Positions 12,301-26,134 of a stretch of DNA of 64,000 nt are shown here, piece after piece. Source of the DNA: Trochalopteron elliotii (lineage: Eukaryota; Chordata; Aves; Passeriformes; Leiothrichidae). The notes beneath the pieces were generated by a model. The model did no database searches, was not told the DNA's origin, and saw only the letters and a program-made list of their open reading frames with translations. The stretch covers positions 960,452 through 1,024,451 of the forward strand of contig JANPWX010000081.1 in NCBI GenBank assembly GCA_024734555.1. The letters are read 5' to 3'. The stretch's first letter is position 1; the number at the start of each line of letters is the position of its first letter. The translations under genes and the position numbers were made by a program.

Positions 12301-15237
12301 AAAAAAAAATACAGTGCTGTATTTAAGGTGGTTATCTGAAGTGATTTTTTCTCTCAGTTTCCATCATAAATGTTCTAGTTTTACTGATGTCTGTTTCAGG
12401 ATATTGACTATCTGGAGAGTGGGAACATGTTTTATGAAAGTCAAGGCTGGGAAGCTGGAGCATGGAGAGAATTTCAGGGATTTATGCTCTCTCTAACATA
12501 ACTCTCTGCTTCTTGGTAAATCTTGATTTTTGAGCACTTGGGAATAAAAACAACAAAGAGATATCTGGTGAGTTTGTTGTTTTACTTCTATGTGATGAGT
12601 CACTGTTCTTTATGCAACATCATCACTGCAAAGCATTTTCATTCATTGAAAATGTATACTTTAATCCAGTGCAAATTAATATACATTATTAGAAAGGACA
12701 ATGCACAGATGACAATTCTGCTGTTTAATTTTTCTGTTAATCCAGGAGTGTGAGAAGATGGTTGCACAACGTGTCGGAAAACAAAATCTTATTATGTGAT
12801 GAAAAACTGGAACACACAGGGAACCTACTCATATTAAACAATTACCTACAAGTATATCAGCAACTTATACTACTTTTTGTGTGTGAATTTGCTTAGGAAG
12901 TCCCTTAATTTAAAAAATGTCTGATATCAAATGTAGACTGAAAGATTAAAATTTATAATTTTGGCTTAGGAAATAAGGAGATTAGATAAATTTTGGGGTT
13001 GGAGGTTTAGTTGTTTGTGGTTTTTAAATTAAATGCTGAGGTTTTATTATATAAATCTAAGTAGCCATTCACAGTTATGTCCAAAGTCAAATCTGTCTGT
13101 AAACCTTGAAATCAGACAAAATGTTTTTTCCTATAACATTAAGACTGTAATATTAAGGATCTCTAAATATGATTCTTTAATTTTCAGGTTCAGTTAATGA
13201 ATTGTGAACATTGACTCTGGAACTCAACTCTTGATTAACCCTGAATGGCAACTCATTTAATCCAGCTTTCTAAAGGTTGTCCATATGGTCTAAATTTTTA
13301 AATCAACAGAAAGAATTGTCCCCTCAAAGGCTGATTATTTCCCTCCTAAAGCAGTTTAAATTAAATACTGGCTGGGTTACCTAAGTACTCTCTTAATCCT
13401 AAAGAACTTGCCTAGCCTCACCCAATAAACTAATGACAAAGTAAGGATTTAAACAAATTCCCTTAGTTTTAGACTGTTTTATACATTTAATGAGAACTTT
13501 TCTTTTTTTTTCTTTTTTTTTTTTTAATGTTGTTAGCTGTATAATTACATACTTAGATACACATATATCTTTCTGAAACTGGTCTTAATTTCAAAAGGAT
13601 TTGTCACCTTTCTTCCCCTCACGCAGTACATTTGTTTTACCACATATACAAAGTAATTTAAAATTGTTAGGTTTTGCTTGGGTTTATATTTGGGGCTTTT
13701 TTGTTGTTTTTTGCTTGTTTTGATGTACCTTGTTTTCTTGTTTGATATTTTTAATTATACAAAAGCCACATTTTCAAATTGGTCTGTGCAGGACTAGCTA
13801 CTATATTATCTTGGTATATCTGAATGTCCATCAAGACTTTATCATTAAGAAAAATAATTCTTAATTAAAACCTATGTTTCTGGTATTTGTCCAACTTGAA
13901 TAAGATTTTTGTAATAAAATTTCATTTAGTAAGCAAAACCATGTCTGAATTAGAAAATATTCCTAGTCATAGGTGCTTCTTCCATAATGATTTCTCAAAA
14001 ATGAATGAAACATATGTAATGAGATTTCCTGAAATAGTTCAATATTTTGTTACCAATTGTTTGGACTTGTACTGTAATTGTCCTTTTGCTATAGTACTTT
14101 TAATACTTTCCTTGGCACAGGGAAGCATTGACTCTTTTAGACTACTCTTATCTTTTTACATACAAAACCATCAGTATATCTTATATTTAGAAAAGATACA
14201 CAAAATCTAAATCACTTCCCCTATAGCTGTATAATCTATGGAAGATTGTCATGGTGTACTGTAAAGCTACCATTGATTTTTATTAGGATTATTAGGTGCT
14301 TTTGACAATATCATCCAATAGCTGCAGTTTCAAGGTACTGGATATTTAGTTGACTACAAGCAAAGCTTTGTATCTATTGTGCTTGTATCATTAATTTTAG
14401 ACTGTCTTATTCTCATTGGTCTTCTCCTCTCTCTGCAGGAACTATCATAATGATTAAATGTCTTGAGTAAAACATGTCAGCTCTTATTATAGGAGAAGAA
14501 TTTGTGGTGAGAGGAATAAAATTACAGTGTGTAAGAAAATAACATAAATTATGCCAATGGACTTAATTAATCAGAAATTTTATTGAATACTTTGTGTTGC
14601 CTCTTCTTAATCAAGACACTAATCTGTAAACAGTTTCCACCATCATCACTATCAAAAGGTACTGGAGTTTATTATTGTTATTATTTCTGTGTTATGATCA
14701 ATGCAAAAAGTGGAACAGATGCAATTGTCCCTCTGATGTAATTTCAGCCTACACTTGGTTAAAAAAGCACAGAAAGTGCTAAACAGTATAGCAATAAATG
14801 GATCCATCAGCAAAAATGACCTTGTTAACTAGAGTTTAGTTTGGCCATAAAAGCACAAAATGAAGTGATAAAAGAGTTTGCTTTTCCCTTCTATGAGTCT
14901 TTAACTGCTTGTTCCTATTTCATAAAAACTTCTCAGGATGTAACTACAAAAACTGGGGACTTAGACTGCTTAAATGTTTTGGGAAACTGATATCTATCAT
15001 TCAGGTTTCCTTTATAGTTCTTTTTGTAGTATAATCCATATTGAATTGCAACACTAACTGTGATGTAGGTCTGTTGGAAGAAGTGCACAGCACAAAGAAA
15101 CAGAAAATTAGTGAGGCAAAATGAATCAGTGAAAAGAAGGAAAAGCTCAGAGATGTCAGAATGTGGTCATCATACGGCCTCTAGCTGAGAACTTACTTAA
15201 GAGAGAGGCCAATCTGTAAAAGCAATCAACATTATTA
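9394..15237. other. AT-rich unique sequence, no gene recognised
   Basis: No recognisable gene or repeat family. The part at about 10440-10900 is less AT-rich than its surroundings and its origin is unknown. It overlaps a candidate splice-site pair (10283-10560) described among the findings. Poly-T/T-rich patches occur near 11757-11770, 12266-12290 and 13498-13527. The longest open frame here (13887-14210, 107 codons) has no recognisable domain and an AT-driven composition. Confidence 0.5.
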
Positions 15238-15267
15238 ATGATGATGATGATGATGATGATAATAATA
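15238..15267. repeat. (ATG)n trinucleotide microsatellite
   Basis: About seven to eight perfect ATG/TGA triplets are followed by AAT units. It is seen directly and is likely to vary in length. Confidence 0.9.
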
Positions 15268-17065
15268 GTAGCAATAAAAAAGATTATCCCTGAATGCATA
15301 ACTGCAATTTTTATTTATATTCTATAAAATACATTTAAAGGGAATAGAATACATGGCAATATGAAAAATACTTTGGAAGCATATTACTGAAAAATATCCT
15401 TTAGTTATAAATAAACCCATATTTCCTGAAGAATTGCATAATCATTAGCACCTCTTTTATGCTGAAACATGAAAATTGGATAGTAATTGGATAGTAATTT
15501 TTGGCGTTGCATCTGGAAAAGAAGAAGATATTGGAAAACTTTTCAAAATGCATTTGAAAACATGGCTTTGATGCATTCATGTAGGTCTGCATGCATTGAA
15601 TATACAGAACTTGTTTTGCTCATTGGTGTAATGTTGTGACTTACAGTTGCTAGGGAATAGAAAGCTCAAAATCAAAACAAGATTGGCACAGGCTGTTTTG
15701 CAAACACATTATTCAGATCTTAGTCTCTGATTTGTCTCTCCTTAATGATTGACAAAGACTTCTTTCAACTGTGGAATGTACTAGCTGTCATATGTATAAA
15801 CCATTCATTATAGGAAGCATAAAATAAAGAATGCATCCATGTATTTTAATTGTTTGGTCAATGGTATTTGACATATTGGTTTGTTTTCCCCTGATTTAGT
15901 GGTCAAAGAAGAGGAACATATCCAATTGTGCCACAGAGCATCACACAAAGAATAGTTGTCCTGTGTCAGCTTGATGAGACTCCATCATAGTGATATCAAG
16001 TCAAGATATGGATTACAATAAAATCAAAAACCTAGCATGTTGCAGAATATCCAGCAAGCAAAAAACCACAATGTCTCAGGTTCTATAAAAAATGAGTTAT
16101 AGTTGAAATATACATATCTGAATTCTAATATGGCTGTGCCTTTCTACAAGACTCTTTAAGATATGCTGCTGGAAAAGGGTCCTGTAAACTGAAAATAGTT
16201 CAGAGCTGGGAACCCTAATCATTCAGTGTGGTCTACTTAGTGCAGGATTTAACAAAAAAAAAAGTAAAGAAATGAACTGTGGTAGTTTAGTCTGGAGAAG
16301 AGGAAATGCAACATGAATATGATAAAAATGCTTAAAAACAAAGAAAGAAACCCTGTCCATGAGACGTTCTGAATAGGACAAGCAGTAGCAACCATATTTA
16401 AGTCAAGAAAGATTTTGAATATAACATAACAAAATGTTTTTAGGAGTAAGAAGTTACGCATTTTAATATAGTGGCCAAGGCAGTCCACAGAATTTCTTTC
16501 AGAAACTCCAAACATAAAATTAGTCAAGTGCCAGATCTGCCCATATGTCTCAATGATTCCTTGATATAGTTCTATAACATAAATTTTGATTTCTATATCA
16601 TTATGTTATGTATTGTAAGCTTGAGTTACTTCACCATACATGGGTGTTGATATCAAATAAGTAGTTTCTAACCATCTGCAATGTTGGTGGCTGTTACTTG
16701 TGACCAGCTTTGGTAAAAGCAGATATGATTGGTTGTCATAAATGTAGCACAATGACACATTTTATTCTGCTCTAAATTTGTCTTAGAATTCCGTTTATCT
16801 GACATCCTTCTGTTTACTTTGGCTCAGTAGATACTAGTTTTTTGGAATAAAATTGTACATTATTTCAATGACTAGTAAAGCGTGTGAATAAACAGCAGCA
16901 CAAGTTTCACTGAAACTCTGTTCAGATTCAGCAGATTGTTGGAACTGACCCTTTTTCCCCTGCAAAAGTAAATTGTTCAACTAGATTAGAATCAGACTGG
17001 CAAATCCTCAAGGTCAAAGCATATATATGATATGTGTTTTTGACAGATAAAATATCTCAGGCAAG
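15268..17065. other. Unique sequence, nothing recognised
   Basis: AT-rich DNA without a gene or known repeat. It contains a small perfect tandem duplication of 11 bases (15475-15485 and 15486-15496). Open frames are under 95 codons and lack domains. Confidence 0.5.
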
Positions 17066-18122
17066 AGATATCATAGAATATGCTGAGTGGTAAGGGACCC
17101 AAGAGTCCAACTCCTGGCCCTGCGAGTCACACCCTGTGCCTGAGAGTGTTGTCCAAACACTTCTTGAATTCAGACTTGGTGCTGTGACCACTGTTCTGGG
17201 GAGCCTGTTCCAGTGCCTGATCCTCATTTGGGTGAAAAAACTTTTCGTGATATCCAACCTAAACTGCTTTGACACAGCTTTAGGCCATTTCCTCAGCTCC
17301 TGTCACTGGCCATGAGAGTGACAAGATCTGCGCTTCTGCTTCCCCCCATGAGGATGTTGAAGACCACCATGAGGTCTCCCCTTAGTCTCCTCCAGGCTGA
17401 ACAAGCCAAGTGACCTCAGCTGCTCCTTGTTAGGAGGACACAGTTGGCTCTCCTGGCTTCCAGAGCACTGCTGACTCACATTTAGCTTGTCATCAACCAG
17501 AATCCCTTGGTGCCTTTCTGCTTTCCAGACTCTCATTCCTCATCCTCATACACACATTCAGGGTTTCCCCATCCCAGGTACAAAATTCAGCACCTGCCCT
17601 TGTTAAACTTCACACAGTTGGTGATTGCCCATCTCTCTAATTTGTCAAGGTCCCTCTGCAGGGCCTCTCTGTCCTCAAGGGCAGCTCCTCCCAACTCAGT
17701 GTTGTTGGCAAATTTAGTACTCTTTCAAGTCACATGTCCAGGTTTTTAATGAAGCTGTTGAAGAGAAATGGTGCAAGGATAGAGCTCTGCAGAACCCCAC
17801 AAGTGACTGGACACCACCCTGATGTCACCTCATTCACTGTCACTCTGTGCCTGATCCACCAGCCTGATGTCACCTCATTCACTGTCACTCTCTGTGCCTG
17901 GTCCATCAACCAGTTGCTCTCCCATCACATAGCACAGTTATCCAGCTGTGTGCTGGACATTTTGTTCATAAGGATCCTGTGACAAACAGTACCAAAAGCT
18001 TTGCTGAAGTCCTACTGGCCTTCCTAGATGAACTAGGTGGGTTACCCTGTTGGAGAAGGAAATCAGGTTCAACAAGTAGGTCACCCCTCTCATGAAGTTG
18101 TGCTGGTTGTAACCAGTGACTG
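17066..18122 (-). mobile_element. CR1 LINE fragment (3' part), minus strand
   Basis: This is the reverse complement of the 3' portion of a CR1 non-LTR retrotransposon, recognised by recall of avian CR1. The left edge carries ATCATAGAAT, the typical CR1 3' terminus in reverse. Moving right come the usual landmarks: the segment on a group of cases summing up 'CTGTTCCAGTGCCTGA' (17206-17221), 'CTCCTCCAGGCTGAACA' (17387-17403), and the part encoding the end of the reverse transcriptase, up to GCTTTGCTGAAGTCC (17999-18013). The element is 5'-truncated, as most CR1 copies are, and carries frameshifts and stops, so it is inactive. It also has an internal tandem duplication of about 45 bases at 17818-17913. 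The right end, next to a T-rich tract, is approximate. Confidence 0.92.
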
Positions 18123-19286
18123 CTTTTTTTCCTTTTTTTTTTTGGTAACATTATTTATCAGGGATAAACCAGCATGAAATTAATCAAACTTGATTTATGA
18201 AATGCAAATTTCTTAGAGGAGGGGAAGGACTTTTGTGCTCTTTTTTGTATTTAGTGAAAAACTTTCCCGATGTAACACTAGAATTCTAAAAACTGTGTTA
18301 TTATAAACCCATTTCTGTCTTCTTAGACTAATTTTTATGCTTTTTCTCAGGCAATGTCTGGCTTTGAAAGGGGAACTAACTGTAGATGAGTTTGGGATGT
18401 CAGCACTCATGTAAACAATCCATCAATATTCTGAGTGAACTTTACTCGGTTGCCAGAACAACACTGTCTCCTGTGGCATCCCCTGCTGTGGTGGGGCCTG
18501 GCAGACAGAGGACATTTCTGCCAGTGCAGGCTGGCTGCCTGCTTGGGCAGCCCCCACAGGAGTGCTCCTCAGGTGGTGCCACTGACTGAGTCCAAGGGCT
18601 GGTCTGTACGGGGAAAGAAACTCAGAAAAATCATTCTGAATTAGCTATTTAAGTCACATGACTAGTTTGTGTTGAACCCCTGATTGGACCATCTCATAGA
18701 AAACTGTAATAACCTTAATTTGATTTGGCTTGATTTACTTTGGAAGCAATATGAACTCATTGAATTAAACCCTGGTTAATTTTCATTATAGCTTTCACAC
18801 AGGGATTTTATGCAGTTTAACTAAACCACCTGTTATTTACTCAGTATGTTAACTGGAATTAACTATCTTGAATTACCTTGTGTAGGAGATATGTAAGTGA
18901 AACCAGAAAAAATTCATAGAACTACTTTATTCATTATTTTTTATACTGATTTCACACATGACCTCCCCACTCCTCCTCAAATGATCACTCACATTTACTT
19001 GTTTAGAGATAAGCAAAAACTGTTGGGTTGCTTTTGGACTGACAGGTTTATTAATGGAATTCTTCAGAATTTAAAAAAACAATTCAATTTTAAAAAATCC
19101 CAAATTGCTGAAAATATTGTTTTTGTTTAAACCTAATTCAAAAACTCCTGTTCTTGAGAAAGTTTGATCTCATGTCAAAATATGATAGGGATTCTGATAC
19201 TTTAAGTTTTAATTACTAGACATGGAAGTAATGCAAGTTAATAATAAATTCAGCATCAGCATGTTTTTACTTAAGTTTCTTTTGGA
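18123..19286. other. Unique sequence with a small GC-rich patch
   Basis: Mostly AT-rich DNA without a recognised gene. A GC-richer patch at about 18465-18600 does not match any repeat that I recognise and has two overlapping short open frames, neither resembling a known protein. Confidence 0.45.
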
Positions 19287-19758
19287 CTCTCTCCTCTCCT
19301 CTCCTCTCCTCTCCTCTCCTCTCCTCTTCTTGCCTAGAGCGTNNNNNNNNNNNNNNNNNNNNNNNNNNNNNNNNNNNNNNNNNNNNNNNNNNNNNNNNNN
19401 NNNNNNNNNNNNNNNNNNNNNNNNNNNNNNNNNNNNNNNNNNNNNNNNNNNNNNNNNNNNNNNNNNNNNNNNNNNNNNNNNNNNNNNNNNNNNNNNNNNN
19501 NNNNNNNNNNNNNNNNNNNNNNNNNNNNNNNNNNNNNNNNNNNNNNNNNNNNNNNNNNNNNNNNNNNNNNNNNNNNNNNNNNNNNNNNNNNNNNNNNNNN
19601 NNNNNNNNNNNNNNNNNNNNNNNNNNNNNNNNNNNNNNNNNNNNNNNNNNNNNNNNNNNNNNNNNNNNNNNNNNNNNNNNNNNNNNNNNNNNNNNNNNNN
19701 NNNNNNNNNNNNNNNNNNNNNNNCTCCTCTCCTCTCCTCTCCTCTCCTCTCCTCTCCT
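19287..19758. repeat. (TCTCC)n pentanucleotide satellite containing an assembly gap
   Basis: Tandem TCTCC units (pyrimidine only) flank a run of N on both sides: 19287-19327 on the left and 19724-19758 on the right. Between the left array and the N run is a short non-repeat piece (about 19328-19342). The true array length is unknown because the middle is not sequenced. Confidence 0.9.
19343..19723. other. Assembly gap (381 N)
   Basis: A run of 381 undetermined bases. Its odd length suggests an estimated rather than placeholder size. Open frames that read through it (for example 19222-19788) are artefacts. Confidence 0.99.
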
Positions 19759-21069
19759 CATAATGGTTATGCATTACTAAATCTATAATATATTAGCAGG
19801 GCAGAGTTATTACACTTTCTACTGGAATATTATACATCAAAATCATGGATAAACATTTCTCAGAAATTGTGCTTTCTGCCCAAGTCATTATTTACATCGT
19901 CAGGCCATGCTTACAAAGAAAGAGTTTTAAACCCAGTATTTATTATAATCTGGGTTACTTTGTGAGTTTTGGGGACTTTTCTCCATTTATATAAGGCTTT
20001 TGTTAAATGGCAAAATTAGTGGTCCTGAAATCATGCATGGCAGTTGCTGAAAAATGTTAATGAAATTGAGGTGTTCTGAGGTGTTGCTAGCCACAGCAAA
20101 GCACAATTATTGTACAATTTATGACTCTCGCTTTTACATGAAGTTCTGAATTTGATGCAGAAGACATTCAAATCTATTATGCAGAAGATGGCTTTAACAC
20201 TGATTTGTGGAATAATGCCAGGAAATTTGCACAAGGTATCAATACTCTCCCCTGGCTGTATTTTTATTCATTAGTGCACCCTTAGTAATGATCATCTTTC
20301 ACATCACTCACGGACAGTTTATAGCAAAGGTTTAACATTGGAAAGCCCAGCGATATCATAGTCTGTTATAATTATCCTTGCTAAGTAAAACTGCACAAGA
20401 CACATACATTTGGGCAGCTAATTTCTTTTTGGATCCAAAAATATTTTTTGCCAGGATGTCAGGTTTAGTCTAACAGACAAGACTTCCTGTAGGACTTGCA
20501 GACCTACATCCTCACTAGTGAAGGACTGATAAAGATTTTCTGTCACTTGCAGTTCCACTCATGAAGAAGGAGAGGAACTTTCACACTTGGTCATTGTAGG
20601 AAGCCTTCAACTCCCACAGTGGAAGCCTGTATTAATGCAGCAAGAAACATGTTTATGGATATCTCTGCCAGATGATATGTTCCAGGGGTTAGAAACAGAC
20701 AAAGCAATTCAGATTCCTACAGAAAATATAAGAATGTATCAGTATATAGGAAGCTTCCATGGGATCAGGAAGAAGATCCTAAGTAAAAAATACACTATAC
20801 TGGAATCCTGGAGTTAAAGAACATGTTGTTGTGACAGTTTCGCTCTTTTATTTTTCAGTTAAGCAATTGAAATTAACTGAGACAGAAAAACTTAAGCTAT
20901 GTTTGCCTCTGAAGTGTTAATTTGTTGAAACACATCTTCCCCACAATTCTGTGATTTTATTCAGCCGAATAGAGAGGAACCAGACCTATCACACAGAAAA
21001 GCAGTAGGACTAAGTTGAGGTTTAAGGCCCTTTATGGGTCAGGAATATACTTCAGTTTTCTTGACCATT
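19759..21069. other. Unique sequence, nothing recognised
   Basis: AT-rich DNA without recognised gene or repeat. Open frames are under 80 codons. Confidence 0.5.
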
Positions 21070-21345
21070 TGTGGTAGGTTGACCATGGCCAGATGCTGCC
21101 AGGTGCCCACCAAAGCCACTTTGTTACAAATTAAATCAGAGAAGGATAATAAGAAATAAACCCAAATCTTAAAAACACCTTCCTCCCATCCCTTCCTCCT
21201 TCCCTCTTTCCCAGGCTTAACTTTATTCCCTATTTCTTTGGTCAATTCATCACACATTGTCCCTGTCTCTTCTTCCTCCTCGATGGGAGGACTCCTCACA
21301 CTCTCCCCCTGCTCCCACCCACCACCAAGCTCCAAAACCTTGTCA
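21070..21345 (+). mobile_element. Partial avian endogenous retrovirus LTR, internally deleted
   Basis: The segment opens with TGTGGTAGGTTGACC and runs through CAGGTGCCCACCAAAGCC, AGAAATAAACCCAAATC and GGAGGACTCCTCACACTC. In that order these match an abundant avian ERV LTR that I recall, but with sections missing between them (notably after 21126 and near 21236). Homology stops at about 21320-21345, so the right part of the element is absent. Strand is assigned from the apparent TG start and is less certain than the family. No target-site duplication was found. Confidence 0.68.
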
Positions 21346-24300
21346 CGTCAATCTAATATATCATTTTTTATGACACATAGTTGTTTGGAAATGGAAGATA
21401 CTTTGCTTTTGCATCAGTCTCTGAGCACATTATTGTTAGAGAAAGGAGAGTCTTTCCAGCCTGGGGACCTCACAGCTGCTCATCACACCCTCAGCTCTTT
21501 GGGTTCTCAGGCTGGGAAATGGATTTGTAGTTGCTTTTTGGAAATAAATCCTATCAGTGTTTCAACTTGAATTCTTTTAATAACTCTCTTTACCTAGAAA
21601 AATGATGTCATGTTTGGGTTTTTGACTACTTCATATTGCCTATTTAAAACAAAATGTGATAGTTTATTATATTATATTGCATTATATTAGGTAGGAAAGA
21701 TCAACAATATAGCAGTTGAACTCATGGGAAAACTGAACATTACAATGAATTGTGATCTTGAACTGTATTATGATTTTAATTTTAAGAGATGGTGAATGTC
21801 AAAACACCTAATTTATCTGAAATGAAGTATATGCTAATGTACCAAAACATTCATGAGAACATCTGTAACAGCATATCTCTGCTAGGTATATTGTTCTTGA
21901 TGACTAGCAAATGAAGACTGTAGAGAGTTGAGATCAAAAAAGAAAAGTTATTTCTATGCTATAACATCCCCTTTCATTAAACCATTCCAAGTGTAATGCT
22001 TCTAATTATATTTGCATATTATGACTAAAGAGCAAGATTCATAAATATAATGAGTCAGAGCAAGTTCCTGAAGTGAAGAAGTTATTTTGATTTACACCAG
22101 TTAAAGTTGGGCCAGAGGTGCAATTTACAAAAATCATTGATTACTTTCATCCTACCATCTTAACTGTTGCATATTTTATTGTATTAATACTTCATACAGT
22201 AACTACAGTATTAAATTAGAATTTCAACATTACAATCCATGAAATCTTGTGTATATAAATCAGGGAACTAAACTGGAAGTTTAACAGAAAGATTTATATC
22301 TTCACATACTAAATCAGAATCCTGAAATTTAAGATTCTTAAATAAGTTTTATATGCAGCATACATAAATCAGCACAGTATACCTGATTCTGAGAGTAAAT
22401 GTACATAAATCAAAATTTTGACAGTATATATTAATTAATCATGGCAAATAAGTTGTACTTAGAAAGTGTTTTTTAATGTGGCAATTTTCAATTTTATTTC
22501 ACAGCAGATAGGCTTGCTTGAAGCAGCCCTTTCTCATTTCTGATGCAACAAAAATACAAACTGTGCTCATCCTTCAAGAAAAGAAACAAGCAATCAAAAA
22601 ATTAAAACACCAGACACAGATCAAGTGTTTAATACACCTAAATTGTCAACTAGCATAAAATTGAGGATGAGTAGCAACTGGAGATCAAGTACCTAGTCCA
22701 TCTTAATACAGTTTAAACTGTATGTAGACACTTTAGCTAGTGTTTCCTTTTAGCTAGGTAATTTTAAAGGCTTAGAAACAGCCAGTTAGAAAATGAGATG
22801 ACTAAGTTTTAGTCAATATTCATTTCTGTGTTTAGTGCTTCATTTATTGTTGCTACTCCCAAGCCTTTCCCACAACATGAGTCAAGGAGTAAAATTGTGA
22901 TAATTTCTCTGTCCACTGAGAATCGACTTCAGTGCAATATGTTTTGGTAAAATAATGAACCTGCACCTAAGTTAGATGAGACCTTAGTATTTATTTCATA
23001 GATAACATCCTTTAGGACAAATATTATTGCTTTTATTATGGATTTCTACTAATGTACCAGACAGAGGAGAGGCTTGCACTGCTCAGCTATGCAGCCTTGT
23101 CACTGGGTAGGCTGCTGCTTCATCATCAACTCCAAGGACACTTCCCTTCCATGCATGATTTTAACTTCTTTGCTCTGACCTTCATACATGCATCCTTTGA
23201 CTCTCAATTTCCCCAACTCAATCCAGTCAAACTTTGCAAGTTGGATAACTCTACAGTCCTTCTGCTTCCTTCTACCTTTAAAAAATTATTACTTACACTT
23301 ATATATCACCCAAAATTGTTGAACCCAGTTTAGCATTTGGAACAGGAATTGTATGTCATTCAAAAGGCCTGTGGGGGAAAGATCCTGCTCATTGTGATTT
23401 TTTGGTAGAATTTTATCCTCAGTTGTGATGTAGTAAGCATCACAAAAATGTTTTGCCTTCACTGAACTCCGTCAGCACAAAGTTGTAGAAAGTGTAACAA
23501 AGCTTGTTGTCAAGAAAATTCAGTCCCTATGGAAACTTTGCTCACCTTAACACTACTCAAGACAAATATAGAACCTGAGCCTTGCTTTGAAAATCATGGA
23601 TTTACTTCAGAACTACTTATACTCTGTGACCATCAACACATTGTAGTTGTCATGAGTGTCACTTCTTATCAGATATGTTCTTTCACCCTTTCTGCATCTC
23701 TTGCTCTGTGTTTTCTTCTTTAATATGAAGAAATCCAAATCCTGCAATATTTACACAGCAGTTACAGTAGAAATCTAAGTCGTGATCAAGTACAAAATGA
23801 GGAGATCTGGGGCAGTTATTTGTAATCCCAAAAATGGTTGATTACAGTGTGAATAGATACCCACATAATTTTGTAGATCTGGTCCTTGGCCCATGGTGGA
23901 AAGCAGATACTGCATGGTACTTTTTACAGATGGATCATATAAACTGTGCATCTGTGAAAAAGTGTCACAGAGGTATTTCAGCTTCCTTTTGCCAGCTGAC
24001 AAATAGAAATCAAACGCAGATGTTTCAGCGGGAAGAGGGAAAGAGAGGGAGAGAAGTCAATTCTCAAGGAATATATGGAGCCAGCCTAACCCTCTGGTGT
24101 ATGAGTTAGAAAAGCAGCCATATGTGTAACTGGGGAATTTTTCCAGACTCATTTAAAAAGATGTGATGAGCCCAATATTGTCAGCAGGAAGTTGAATTCT
24201 TCTGTGTATAACATTGGAGCTTGCAGCACTGGAGGTGAATTCACAGAGCACAGTGAATATGAATAGCTTACACAAGAGATTTTTGTCATACATAATTTCT

Positions 24301-26134
24301 TATTTTCTCTAAACCTTCAAGGTAGTAGCGTACTGCTAAAGAGTAGGGGAAATGTGCAGCATTACAGTACTTGTTTTCATTTCTGTCTTTCCACTGTATG
24401 AAATCAAATTGGAAAACAGAAAGGGAAAACCATTAAAGAGGAGGTTGTGTTCATAAAAAGGTGATTCACCTGTGTTAATGACCAGAGACAAACATGTAAT
24501 TTTTGCATGAATATTCATACATATGTAAAATCTAGGAAAAGAAAACCACAGTAAAAGGTGTTAAATAAATATATTCAACACAGAGAGTCAAGAATTTTGG
24601 TGTCTTTTTAAAGAAGAAAGAGTGGAAGATATCTTCACATATTTTTCCCGGAAGGAAAAAAGATAGGAAGCATATTCTAGGTCATATAGTCCTTTATCTT
24701 ACATATGGGGGAATCATTCTTTTTACATTGCTGTTTCATATTCAATGCAGCGATACAATTTCTTTTGAGAGTGAGCACAAAGAAAATGAGACAGACAGGG
24801 AGACAGGGAGGAAGGCCATAATTCCCTTACAGGGAGCACATGAGACTGTTGAACTGGCTGACATTTCCTAGGACACCTTAAGTGCCTTCCTACAGCACAA
24901 AAATTATTTCTCCCTTACTAAGGGGGAAAGTAGTACACACTCGTGAAGGGGTGGTGAAAATGTTAAAGCTATATACTTGAATTTTCATGGTATCTGTGTG
25001 TTTGGATCTACTAAATTCCCAACCCCACTGAACTGCCTTTGATATCTCAGTGACTCAGAACAAGGTATGTCACGACTCTACTCTGACACCACCTTTCCTT
25101 TGTTACCAGAGTTGTGTGACCTCCATGCCAGTTCTTGGGATTGCATGTGCACCCAAATATTCCTTTTCCATACTTAGTCCTCCAACATTAACTGTGGAAC
25201 ACTGAAGGATATTCAGGAAACCATCTCTACAGACCCATTCTGAGAAAAAAAATTGTCCTTGATTAAGTTATATGAATCTACTACTGAAATCAAAACACAT
25301 TTGGATTAATGAGATAAATTTCTAGCAACTTCTGGTCAAAAGAACAGATCAACACATGCTCCCTGTAAGCCAAGTCATCATAATAGAAATTAGAGTCTTG
25401 CAATGGAGAGATCAGTACATGAGAAACATGCAATTCACAGAAAGAGAAAAAAAAAGAGATAGGTACTGTGCTGTGGGAAATATGTTCATGGCCATACAAA
25501 AAACTGTCTCTTGAGCCACTTTTGCCTGAATTTCCTGTAAAATTCTAATTGCACTACATATATTAAATGTCACATCGGCTATTAATTTCTTTTCTGAAAA
25601 ATGTATGTAAACTATTATTTTCCCCAACTATTTCCAAAGTAAGGCCAAGTCAAGTGGATTAACCCATATTATAACATAATTACTTGTGTCATAACTTTCT
25701 TTGGCTTATGTGCTTTCTTTGATAATTCCAACAAAGTAGCTCTTACATTTTGAATAAATTAATATGAATATGAGAGAAGCAATGTAAGAGCAGTATGTGC
25801 AACACAGTATTGTTTTACAAGAGGGTATTAAGGTCTAGGCTATAGTCCACCAATTTAGATCTTTAATGTTTCTATGCCAGTGTGATAGTAAAGTTTGCTT
25901 CTTTGCATAAAATAAATTGAATGGGACTGACACAGCTGTACTTGCTTTTACATAGAAAAATAGCATTCATCATGTTTCTCATGGATATTAACCACGAGAA
26001 TCAAAATGGATGCATGATAAAATATGTTTAGAAATTACAATAAGCATAAGGTGTATGATTTTTATGCATATGAATGTTCTGTTCTTGAACACAGTTAGCT
26101 CAGTGATCAAATGTTTGCTGCAAATTTTTAATGC
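21346..26134. other. AT-rich unique sequence, no gene recognised
   Basis: Nearly 5 kb with no recognisable gene, RNA gene or transposon. All open frames are below 95 codons, overlap each other on both strands and contain no known motif. Purine-rich stretches such as 24790-24815 are present. Ancient, highly diverged repeats could be hidden here. Confidence 0.5.

Noticed and set aside
19222..19788. Longest open frame in the window (188 codons)
   Set aside because: Most of it is undetermined sequence from the N gap, with TCTCC repeats at the ends.
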